From contig RQOL01000762.1 of NCBI GenBank assembly GCA_013076295.1, positions 1-64,000 of the forward strand: a stretch of 64,000 nt of DNA, written 5' to 3'. This stretch comes from Sanderia malayensis (lineage: Eukaryota > Cnidaria > Scyphozoa > Semaeostomeae > Pelagiidae). Position numbers and translations under genes: made by a program. The notes under the pieces were generated by a model that was given only the letters and a program-made list of their open reading frames with translations, searched no databases and was not told the origin of the DNA. Positions 29,780-39,700 of the stretch are shown in pieces (the stretch's first letter is position 1; every line of letters starts with the position of its first letter).

Positions 29780-29867
29780 GAGCCTAATACTTTACTGATT
29801 TGTATCAGTATAGGTTATTGATGTGCTATTCCGAGTTTTTGTGATATGAAGTGTTTGCACTTTTGCC

Positions 29868-29987
29868 AGTTCCTGCAAAGTTTGGCGTCTCAGATGCATT
29901 GCGACTTTCAATTAATCAGGTGGTTCGTGAAAGGTAGCTCGTAGAACCTTGGATATGCCTCTATCGGTGGATAGGGAGGTGGGCGGG
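29868..29987. other. Unique spacer between repeats L1 and R1
   Basis: A 120-bp sequence that occurs only once in the window and joins L1 to R1. In the split-direct-repeat model it is the segment between A2 and B2. I see no clear coding signal: minus-strand frames contain stops, and no recombinase catalytic motif is visible. Confidence 0.6.
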
Positions 29988-30395
29988 TAAATTTTTGTTT
30001 CCTTGATTTGCTTGGCAACTATGTATATGTTGCTTTGTTTGTAAATTGTTGCCCTTTGAGGGCTTTGCATTGTCTTATAAAGGGAGTATTTTGCGTGGTG
30101 ATTCGCTTAATTTGATTGGCTTGTCGCTGGTTAGCCTGCTGTGTTGGGAGCTCTGATTGGTTTATTGTGCTTGTCACTTTCATCAAGCTGAGATTAGATA
30201 CAGGCAGCATCGCTATGCGTGATATTTTACGATTGGTGCCAGATTAAAATACCTTGCCTGTGTCAAGTAATCAACGCACCCTTGGTGTGGCCCTGTTAAT
30301 TTTGGTTGTTGATTAGCATTAAAAAACAGTCACGCAATATGAAAAATCCGTGCCTAATTAACTAAAGTTAATAAATTTCATGTATTAACTAACAT
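29988..30395 (-). repeat. Repeat R1 (A2 in split-repeat model)
   Basis: Direct 408-bp copy of 33349-33756 at an exact offset of 3361 bp, with essentially no differences seen. It abuts repeat L2, giving the internal junction CTAACAT/TTAATTATTCAC. It carries a second copy of the putative promoter. The small minus-strand open frame inside (30019-30210) is repeated identically in R2 and looks fortuitous. Confidence 0.85.
30074..30236 (-). promoter_or_regulatory. Second copy of putative CCAAT/TATA promoter
   Basis: Same motifs as in R2 shifted by 3361 bp. On the minus strand CCAAT occurs at 30232-30236, 30156-30160 and 30115-30119, followed by CTTTATAAG at 30074-30082. If active it would transcribe towards the spacer and the hairpin arrays of L1. 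Confidence 0.4.
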
Positions 30396-30659
30396 TTAAT
30401 TATTCACTCCTACCGCAGAGAATCGCAAGAACAAACCATTGCGATATGCTTTGAGTCATCATAATCATCATCATAATAGTCATCATAATCAATTTACAAC
30501 ATAGCCATCTTCATCATCATTATAATTTACAACATAATTGTTAGGTAATAATACGTAAATATATCAATGATGTTATACATAAATTAAAACAGTTAATTAC
30601 GATATTGTGGGCGGTGTAGGAAACGCATTTGCAAGGAACGAAGTGCGAGCGGAGGGGCA

Positions 30660-30794
30660 GCGCTGTCCCTGAGGGACGCTGTCCCTGACTCGGAATTTAG
30701 GGACGCTGTCCCTGACTTGGAATTTAGGGACGCTGTCCCTGACTCGGAATTTAGGGACGCTGTCCCTGACTCGGAATTTACGGACGCTGTCCGT
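30660..30794. repeat. Hairpin array I (27-bp unit), copy in L2
   Basis: Copy of 29505-29643. The first hairpin is damaged (CAGCGCTGTCCCT, three bases lost). Intact AGGGAC-GCT-GTCCCT units start at 30672, 30699, 30726 and 30753, and the compensated ACGGAC-GCT-GTCCGT unit is at 30780-30794. Confidence 0.8.
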
Positions 30795-30817
30795 TTTGTT
30801 TTGACATATTTTGCGAT

Positions 30818-30930
30818 GGGGTACGCGAGGCCCCTGGCTTTTTATAAGGTACGCGAGGCCTTGCCATTAATTTGTACGGGGTACGCGAGGCCCCGATTCG
30901 AAACCATAACGAGGTACGCGAGGCCTCGTT
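30818..30930. repeat. Hairpin array II (TACGCGAGG core), copy in L2
   Basis: Copy of 29667-29779 with the same four arm pairs, from GGGG/CCCC at 30818 to AACGAGG/CCTCGTT ending at 30930. All four stems are preserved here. Confidence 0.85.
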
Positions 30931-30942
30931 GAGCCTAATACT

Positions 30943-31420
30943 TTACTGATTTGTATCAGTATAGGTTATTGATGTGCTATTCCGAGTTTTTGTGATATGA
31001 AGTGTTTGCACTTTTGCCCACAAATTGCGTCCAGCGATTGCCCATAAAAACGAGTATAGAGAAATGCGTGAAATTAGATGTGCAATTGTATCCAATTGTG
31101 CGGAGCAAATTATGGCCCATATCATTTGGTTATCGAGATCACGTGCAGTGTCCAGCTGAAGCAGCCCGGAAATGTGAAAGTGATCAAAGAATATATATTG
31201 TCGACAGAAATCTTGCAAGTTGCAAGTAAAAACGTGTTGTAAATGAAAGTCTCTCACTGCGGCCAGAAACATTGTTATTGTGTCATGTGAGACAGTCGGG
31301 GCCATGTGAGTAGCAAAATAACATAGAGTAATTCCGTCGGCGGACAAAATACCCTAAAATCCATGAGCTTTGAACGCTTAGCAAAAGTAAGGAACTGCTT
31401 GACCCCCGTGCGGTGTGAGT
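30943..31420 (-). pseudogene. Tyrosine recombinase remnant (N-terminal domain)
   Basis: Minus-strand frames encode the start of a retrotransposon tyrosine recombinase. A GVKQFLTFAKRSK stretch (about 31380-31418) is followed, after a frameshift near 31350, by ITLCYFATHMAPTVSHDTI and then TMFLAAVRDFHLQH. This has the pattern of the SAM-like, core-DNA-binding N-terminal domain of DIRS/Ngaro recombinases. The catalytic domain with its Arg, His-x-x-Arg and Tyr residues is missing: the frame runs into repeat L2 and stops at 30943. The intact protein would cut and join the circular cDNA intermediate at its target. This copy cannot be active. Confidence 0.7.
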
Positions 31421-31459
31421 CTTGTGTATTTTGGGCGAGTGAAAAACTTGAAAATGGTG

Positions 31460-32460
31460 TAACAAAGGCGTCAAAGGTGCGAAATTTCCTCCGGGAGTTG
31501 TTGAGGCAGGGGGTCGGCCCATGGCGCCAATGGTCGGAAACAATCGACCTGGAAACGTGAGAGAGAATCAGCTATTTCGTTGTTTGCTCCCGGGATGTGT
31601 TTAGCAAAAAATAGAAATTATATTGCATAGTGAGAAGCGTTAGGTGATGGACCAGAGCCATCACTTTGGGGAAGGGGGACGTTTTGAGGTAATGATATAA
31701 ACAACAGACTCGTTATTGCATTAAAATAAATCCTTTTCGTAAACCAGCGTGGTGCACAAATAAGGCAGGCCATAACAATAGCATACAACTCTAGCCACGC
31801 GATGGAAATGCCTGTTTCTTGAAGGCTGACCTTACAAATTTTGTCAAACGGGGAATCAGGATTTTTAGGTTCGATAATCAAGAAATCGTCTAGGAAGTGT
31901 GTCACGTAGGAAATTACACACTTATGTTCCAGTATCCAGTGAATCGCGGTAGCATATTGATTGAAGAGAAAAGGACCGCCGCGTAGGCCAATAAGCAAGA
32001 ATTTTTCGAAATAGAAACCCCCGTTCCAGTTCATACCCAATAATTCCCAGTCGTTTGGATGGACTTGAATTAGACGAAAGGCAGATTCGATGTCTGTTTT
32101 GGCCATAAATGAACCAAGCCCGAGACGTTGAGGCTCTGCAATTGCTTCATCGATTATTACATATTTTAAAGAATGCGAGTCCTTGTCAAGGAAAGAATTG
32201 ATCGAATTCGGATAAGACAAATGAAAAATTGTGCGGAATTTTTCGGAACAGTTTGCCGGAACTACCCCCAGGGGGGAAACTTGCAGGTTTGGAAACGGCG
32301 GCTCTGAAAAAGGGGCCCACTGGGCGCTCTAAGGAGACCTCTTTGTTAAGATTTTCGGTAATTTTGTCCGGGTGAAGTGAAGCAGTGGGTGGATTCGGAG
32401 AACGCCTGGGTATTCTAGGGCTGTGGTCGCTAATTGAAACACCCTCCCGTAGTCCGGTAC
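31460..32460 (-). pseudogene. Reverse transcriptase-RNase H remnant of the YR element
   Basis: On the minus strand one frame reads from about 32335 (PFSEPPFPNLQVSPLGVVP) through the RT palm. Motif A is AKTDIESAFRLIQVHPNDW and motif C is THFLDDFLI, with both catalytic aspartate regions intact. After SPFDKICK the sequence jumps to ISIAWLELYAIVMAC, a segment that lies far downstream, in RNase H, in relatives of this family. An internal deletion has therefore removed the RT thumb and most of RNase H. The frame meets a TAA at 31618-31620, then continues in the same frame with AKHIPGANNEIADSLSRF, a typical RNase H tail. The region upstream of 32335 (KEVSLERPVGPF) is in a shifted frame. Family membership (DIRS-like rather than LTR or LINE) follows from these motifs and the neighbouring recombinase. 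Confidence 0.8.
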
Positions 32461-32474
32461 ACAGGTCAGAAGCG

Positions 32475-32530
32475 AAAAAAAAAAAAAAACAAAAAAAAAA
32501 CAAAAAAAAAAAAAACAAAAAAAAAAACAA
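32475..32530. repeat. A-rich low-complexity tract
   Basis: Runs of A broken by single C residues on the plus strand, T-rich on the sense (minus) strand of the element. It lies between the gag-like and RT remnants and interrupts both reading frames. Confidence 0.9.
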
Positions 32531-32593
32531 TCAGGATGGGTGTCTAAAGCGAGTTCTAGATGAACGACATCAATTCTACTCAACGGTTTTAAA

Positions 32594-33326
32594 CTACGAG
32601 ATAACGAAGTAGTAATGTTTTCCAGAGCCGGGGTTGATGACGAGGGTGCATCTGTTTCCAGCATGCTTTCCCCCACAGCCCGGTCTGTTGCATACATGTT
32701 TAAATCGGCAGGTAGCCTCTTTACAAAAGCGTTCGATATTAAACCTGCGGCATACGTCGTCCCTTTTTGCCGCAAGGGATTTACTGTTAAAGGGTTCTTT
32801 GTTAAAAATACAATCCTCTTGATCTTGTGGGCCGGCTGTAAACGTCATCAAACCAGAATTGTTGGTCGATCCTTCCCCAGTACATCGTGCTTAACAATCT
32901 TCAAGTCGTTATCATCCCCCATTCAAATGGAAAACTTGTGGTGCCGGGGGAGATAATTTCTGGAGGTTCTGAGTGACTAATTTTTGATAATTCAAAAAAC
33001 TCACCGCTCTGGATTTGTCTGACGAGGCTGTTGGAAACCTCCGGCGAGAAGGCATTGATGGTGTACGTGGCCGGCATCATCGGTGGGGCTGAACTGCTTG
33101 GAAGATGCAACGTTTCGAGTGAAACTGGCTGCGGCGTATTGGCTGGTCTATCCGTCTGTGGAGGCTTGTTGGCGGTCATCAGTTCGCGGACGATGGTAGC
33201 CAGAGAGCCTTCTATTGCCGTGTTGGCTTCGGTTGCAACACTGGGCCATGAACTAGCAGTAGTCGCCGCTGTAGAAGGTCGCGTACTTCTCCGTATGCCT
33301 TGTTTAATTGACTTGCTTTTAGCCAT
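32594..33326 (-). pseudogene. Gag-like ORF remnant with zinc-finger motif
   Basis: The first gene of the YR retrotransposon on the minus strand starts at the ATG at 33326, about 85-110 nt downstream of the TATA motif in repeat R2. The N-terminal part is rich in Ser, Thr and Pro, followed by FSPEVSNSLVRQIQSGEFFE, a pattern I associate with gag-like ORF1 of these elements. The frame then shifts near a C5 run at 32916-32920, giving a premature stop at 32901. The downstream piece (32851-32594) is in another frame and has Cys/His-rich VCRRFNIERFCKEATCRF, then KHVCNRPGCGGKHAGNRC, a zinc-finger region expected to bind nucleic acid. The intact product would coat the RNA intermediate. At least one frameshift makes it nonfunctional. 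Confidence 0.65.
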
Positions 33327-33348
33327 CTCACCTAGCTTTCGTTCAAAT

Positions 33349-33756
33349 TAAATTTTTGTTTCCTTGATTTGCTTGGCAACTATGTATATGTTGCTTTGTT
33401 TGTAAATTGTTGCCCTTTGAGGGCTTTGCATTGTCTTATAAAGGGAGTATTTTGCGTGGTGATTCGCTTAATTTGATTGGCTTGTCGCTGGTTAGCCTGC
33501 TGTGTTGGGAGCTCTGATTGGTTTATTGTGCTTGTCACTTTCATCAAGCTGAGATTAGATACAGGCAGCATCGCTATGCGTGATATTTTACGATTGGTGC
33601 CAGATTAAAATACCTTGCCTGTGTCAAGTAATCAACGCACCCTTGGTGTGGCCCTGTTAATTTTGGTTGTTGATTAGCATTAAAAAACAGTCACGCAATA
33701 TGAAAAATCCGTGCCTAATTAACTAAAGTTAATAAATTTCATGTATTAACTAACAT
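33349..33756 (-). repeat. Terminal repeat R2 (A1 in split-repeat model)
   Basis: 5' end of the YR element on the minus strand and a direct copy of 29988-30395. It ends TATTAACTAACAT, immediately followed by satellite (AGAATACACATG). It holds the probable promoter for the gag-like gene. Confidence 0.85.
33435..33597 (-). promoter_or_regulatory. Putative CCAAT/TATA promoter of the YR element
   Basis: On the minus strand three CCAAT motifs (33593-33597, 33517-33521, 33476-33480) are followed, about 33 bp after the last, by CTTTATAAG (33435-33443). A start site some 25-30 bp further on would lie near 33405-33415, leaving a leader of about 85 nt before the gag-like ATG at 33326. This is inferred from motif order and spacing only. 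Confidence 0.5.
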
Positions 33757-36700
33757 AGAATACACATGATTCTACGTTAATAGAGCTAAACCTGACTAAT
33801 TGAAATACACCTTTTTTACTTTTTTTCCGTGATATTGACGTTCATTCCCATTCATGTTAATTGTCATGTTCATTCATGTTAATAAAGGGAAACTGACTGA
33901 TTGAAATACACTATTTTTACTTGTGTTCCGTAATGTTAAAATTAATTCCCACAATTTACACATGAATTGACTTTATAAAAATGTAAAACTGACTGCTTGA
34001 AATACACCTTTTTACTTGTTTCCCGTGATATTAACATTCATTCCCACATTTTACACATGAATTAAAGTTAATACAGCTAAAATTAACTGATTGTAATACA
34101 CCCTTTTTACTTATTTTCCCTGATATTAGCATTGATTCCCACAATTTACGCAGAAATCCCCGTTAATACAGCTACAATTGACTGATTGAAATACACCCTT
34201 TTTACTTTTTTCTTTGATATTAACATTTATTCCCACAATTTACACATGAAACCACCTTAACACAGCTAGTCCTGACTTATTCAATTACCCTTGTTTTACT
34301 TGTTTTCCGTGATTTTAACATTAATTCCCACAATTTACACATGAATGGACGAAAATACTGGGCAAACTGACTGATTGAATAACACAATTTTTACTTGTTT
34401 TCCGTGATATTATAATTAATTCCCACAATTGACACATAAATTGACTTTATAAACATTTAAAACTGACTAATTGAAATACACCTTTTTTACTTTTTTTCGT
34501 GATATTAGCACTCATTCCCACAATTTACTCATGAATTGACTTTATGTACAGGTAAAAGTGACTGATTGAAATTCACCCTTTTTACTTTTGTTCCGTGATA
34601 TTAACATTTATTCCCACAATTTACACATAAATAAAGGTAAATACAGGGAAAACTGATGGATTGAAATACACTCCTTTTACTTGTTTTCTGTGATATTAAC
34701 ATTCATTCCCACAATTTAGACAGGAATCCACGTTAATACAGCTAAAATTGACTGATTGAAATTCACCATTTTTACTTCTTTTCCGTAATTTTAACATTCT
34801 TTCCCACAATTTACACATGAATTGACTTTATAAACATTTAAAACTGACTGAGTAAAGTACACCTGTTTTACTTGTTTTCCGTGATATTAACATTAATTCC
34901 CACAATTTACACATGAAATGACTTGATAAACATGTAAATCCGACTGATTAAATTAAACCATTTTTATTTGTTTTCGTGATATTAACATTCATTCCCACTA
35001 TTTACACATGAATTGCCTTTATAAACATGTAAAACTGTGACTGATTCAAGTACACCATTTTTACTTGTTTTCCGTGATATTAACATTAAGTCCACAATTT
35101 ACACATGAATTGCTTTTATAAGCATGTAAAGCTGACTGATTGAAATGCACTTTCTTTTACTTGTTTTCCGTGATATTAACATTCATTCCCACTATTTACA
35201 CATGAATTAACGTAAATACAGGGAAGTCTGACTTATTGAAATACACCATTTTTACTTGCTTTCCGATATATTAACATTCATTCCCACAAATTACACATGA
35301 ATCCACGGTAAGACAGCTAATCCTGACTGATTGACTTGCACCACTTTTACTTGTTTTCCGTGATATTTACATTAATTCCCACAATTTACACATGAATTGA
35401 CTTGATAAACATCTAAAACCGACTGATTAAATTACACCATTTTTATTTGTTTTCCGTGATATTATCATTAAGTCCCACAATTTACACATGAATTGCCTTT
35501 ATAAGCATGTTAAGCTGACTTATTGAAATACACTCTCTTTTACTTGTTTTCCGTGAAATTAACATTCATTGCCACAATTTACACATGATATCACGTTAAT
35601 ACAGCTTATCCTCACTGACTGACTTACACCTTTTTTACTTGTTTTCCGTGATATTAACATTCATTCCCACAATTTACACATGAATTGACTTAGATACATG
35701 TAAAACTGACTGATTGAAATACACTTTTTTTACTTATTTTCTGTGATATTAACATTCATTCCCACAATTTACACATCAATCTACGTTAATACACCTAAAC
35801 CTGATTAATTAAAATAGACCTTTTTCACTTGTGTTAAGTGATATTGACATTCATTACCACACTTTACACATGAACCCACGTTAATACAGCTAAAACTGAC
35901 TGATTGAAAAACACTTTTTTACTTCTTTTCCGTGATATTAACATTCATTCCCACAATTTACACATGAATCCACGTTAATACAGAGAAAACTGACTCATTC
36001 AAATACACCATTTTTTCTTGTTTTAAGTGATGTTCACATTCATTCCCACAATTTACGCAGAAATGCCCGGTAATACAGCTCAAATTGACGATTGAAATAC
36101 ACCCTTTTTATTTTCGTTGCGTGATATTAACATTCATTCCCACAAATTACACATGAATCCACGTTAAGACAGCTAATCCTGACTGATTGACTTGCACCAC
36201 TTTTACTTGTTTTCCGTGATATTAACATTAATTCCCACAATTTACACATGAATCCACCTAAATACAGGTAGTCCTGACTAATTGAAATACACCTTTTTTA
36301 CTTGTTTTCCGGGATATTTACATTCATTCCCACAGTTTACACATGAATCCACGTTAATACAGCTAAAATTGACTGATTGAAATTCACCATTTTACTTTTT
36401 CCCGTGATATTAACATTCATTCACACAATTTACACGCGAATCCACGTTAATACAGAGAAAACTGACTGATTGAAATAAAACATTTTTACTTGTTTTAAGT
36501 GATATTAACATTCATTCCCACAATTTACGCAGAAATCCCCGGTAATACAGCTAAAATTGACGATTGAAATACACCCTTTTTTACTTTTGTTCCGTGATAT
36601 TAACATTCATTCCCACAATTTACACATGAATCTACGTTAATAGAGCTAAACCTGACTAATTGAAATACACTTTTTTACTTGTTTTCCCTGATATTAATTT

Positions 36701-39700
36701 TCATTCCCACAATTTACACATGAATCCCCGTTAATACAGCAAAAATTACTGATTGAAATAAACCTTTTTTGCTTGTTCTCCGTGATAGTAACATTCCTTC
36801 CCACATTTTTCACATGAATTGACGTAAATACTGGGCAAACTGACTGATTGAAATACACCATTTTTACTTGTTTTCTGTGATATTTACATTCATTCCCACA
36901 ATTTAAACATGAATTCACGATAATACAGCTAATCCTGACTGATTGAAATACACCCTTTTTACTTGTTTTCTGTGATATTTACATTCATTCCCACAATTTA
37001 CACATCAATCCAAGTTAATAGACCTAAACCTGACTAATTAAAATTGACCTTTTTTACTTGTATTAATTGATATTGACATTCATTCCCACAATTTACACAT
37101 GAATCCACGTTAATACAGCTAAAATTGACTGATTGAAATTCACTTTTTTTACTTTTTCCCGTGATATTATGATTCATTCCCACAATTTACACATGAATTG
37201 CCTTTATAAACATGTAAAACTGCGACTGATTCAAGTACACCATTTTTATTTGTTTTCCGTGATATTAACATTAAGTCCCACAATTTACACATGAATTGCC
37301 TTTATAAGCATGTAAAGCTGACTGATTGAAATACATATTTATTTACTTGTTTTCCGTGATATTTACTTTCATTGCCACAATTTACACATGAAATCACGTT
37401 AATACAGCTTATCCTCACTGATTGACTTACACCTTTTTTACTTGTTTTCCGTGATATTAACATTCATTCCCACAATTTACATATGAATCTACGTTAATAG
37501 AGCTAAACCTGACTAATTGAAATACACTTTTTTACTTGTTTTCCGTGATATTAACATTAATTTCTACAATTTACACATGAATTGACTTTATAAACATGTA
37601 AAACTGACTGATTAAAATACACCTTTTTTATTTCTTTTCCGTGATATTAACATTAATTCCCACAATTCACATATGAATCCACGTTAATACAGGTAAAGTT
37701 GACTGATTGAAATTCACCCTTTTCACTTTTTTCCGTGATATTAACATTTATTCCCACAATTTACACATAAATAAAGGTAAATACAGGGAAAACTGATGGA
37801 TTGAAATACACTCCTTTTACTTGTTTTCTGTGATATTAACATTCATTCCCACAATTTAGACAGGAATCCACGTTAATACAGCTAAAATTGACTGATTGAA
37901 ATTCACCATTTTTACTTCTTTTCCGTAATTTTAACATTCTTTCCCACAATTTACACATGAATTGACTTTATAAACATTTAAAACTGACTGAGTAAAGTAC
38001 ACCTGTTTTACTTGTTTTCCGTGATATTAACATTAATTCCCACAATTTACACATGAAATGACTTGATAAACATGTAAATCCGACTGATTAAATTAAACCA
38101 TTTTTATTTGTTTTCGTGATATTAACATTCATTCCCACTATTTACACATGAATTGCCTTTATAAACATGTAAAACTGTGACTGATTCAAGTACACCATTT
38201 TTACTTGTTTTCCGTGATATTAACGTTAAGTCCCACAATTTACACATGAATTGCTTTTATAAGCATGTAAAGCTGACTGATTGATATACACTTTCTTTTA
38301 CTTGTTTTCCGTGATATTAACATTCATTCCCACTATTTACACATGAATTAACGTAAATACAGGGAAGTCTGACTTATTGAAATACACCATTTTTACTTGC
38401 TTTCCGATATATTAACATTCATTCCCACAAATTACACATGAATCCACGGTAAGACAGCTAATCCTGACTGATTGACTTGCACCACTTTTACTTGTTTTCC
38501 GTGCAATTAACATTCATTGCCACAATTTACACATGAAATCACGTTAATACAGCTTATCCTCACTGATTGACTTACACCTTTTTTACTTGTTTTCCGTGAT
38601 ATTAACATTCATTCCCACAATTTACACATGAATTGACTTAGATACATGTAAAACTGACTGATTGAAATACACTTTTTTTACTTATTTTCTGTGATATTAA
38701 CATTCATTCCCACAATTTACACATCAATCTACGTTAATACACCTAAACCTGATTAATTAAAATAGACCTTTTTCACTTGTGTTAAGTGATATTGACATTC
38801 ATTACCACACTTTACACATGAACCCACGTTAATACAGCTAAAACTGACTGATTGAAAAACACTTTTTTACTTCTTTTCCGTGATATTAACATTCATTCCC
38901 ACAATTTACACATGAATCCACGTTAATACAGAGAAAACTGACTCATTCAAATACACCATTTTTTCTTGTTTTAAGTGATGTTCACATGCATTCCCACAAT
39001 TTACGCAGAAATGCCCGGTAATACAGCTCAAATTGACGATTGAAATACACCCTTTTTATTTTTGTTGCGTGATATTAACATTCATTCCCACAAATTACAC
39101 ATGAATCCACGTTAAGACAGCTAATCCTGACTGATTGACTTGCACCACTTTTACTTGTTTTCCGTGATATTAACATTAATTCCCACAATTTACACATGAA
39201 TCTACGTTAATAGAGCTAAACCTGACTAATTGAAATACACTTTTTTACTTGTTTTCCGTGATATTAACATTAATTCCCACAATTTACACATGAATTGCCT
39301 TTATAAACATGTAAAACTGTGACTGATTCAAGTACACCATTTTTATTTGTTTTCCGTGATATTAACATTAAGTCCCACAATTTACACATGAATTGCCTTT
39401 ATAAGCATGTAAAGCTGACTGATTGAAATACATTTTTATTTACTTGTTTTCCGTGATATTTACTTTCATTGCCACAATTTACACATGAAATCACGTTAAT
39501 ACAGCTTATCCTCACTGATTGACTTACACCTTTTTTACTTGTTTTCCGTGATATTAACATTCATTCCCACAATTTACACATGAATCTACGGTAATAGAGC
39601 TAAACCTGACTAATTGAAATACACTTTTTTACTTGTTTTCCGTGATATTAACATTAATTCCCACAATTTACACATGAATTGCCTTTATAAACATGTAAAA

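Larger units (their letters stand above)
29237..29867 (-). repeat. Terminal repeat L1 (B2 in split-repeat model)
   Basis: Direct copy of 30396-31018, differing by a few short indels (for example GCAGAGAGAATCG here and GCAGAGAATCG there). The left part has a CATCAT/AATCAT-rich simple stretch (about 29301-29371) with two nearby AATTTACAACAT copies. The right part carries both hairpin arrays. The left end merges with satellite through a shared TTAA. Confidence 0.85.
30396..31018 (-). repeat. Internal repeat L2 (B1 in split-repeat model)
   Basis: Direct copy of 29237-29867. It starts right at the end of R1 and overlaps the last codons of the broken tyrosine recombinase frame (to 30943). It has several one- to three-base deletions relative to L1, including one that damages the first hairpin of array I. 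Confidence 0.85.
29237..33756 (-). mobile_element. Decayed tyrosine-recombinase retrotransposon (DIRS/Ngaro/PAT-like)
   Basis: A 4.5-kb non-satellite insertion. Two different sequences are each present twice as direct copies: L (29237-29867 and 30396-31018) and R (29988-30395 and 33349-33756). Read on the minus strand the order is R2, coding region, L2-R1 abutting, 120-bp spacer, L1. This is the A1-ORFs-B1A2-B2 pattern known as split direct repeats in PAT/Ngaro-type elements, where the internal B1A2 junction matches the joined ends. The coding region holds remnants of a Gag-like zinc-finger protein, an RT-RNase H and a tyrosine recombinase, the gene set of this order. No target-site duplication is seen, as expected for this class. 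Alternative: two tandem elements, the left one internally deleted. All genes are broken, so this copy cannot be autonomous. Confidence 0.8.

Noticed and set aside
29566..29781. 71-codon plus-strand frame (repeated at 30717-30932)
   Set aside because: It simply reads through the two hairpin arrays; a 27-bp period is divisible by 3, so the frame stays open by chance.
30019..30210. 63-codon minus-strand frame (repeated at 33380-33571)
   Set aside because: It lies across the CCAAT/TATA region of the R repeat and has no recognisable domain; more likely promoter and leader sequence.
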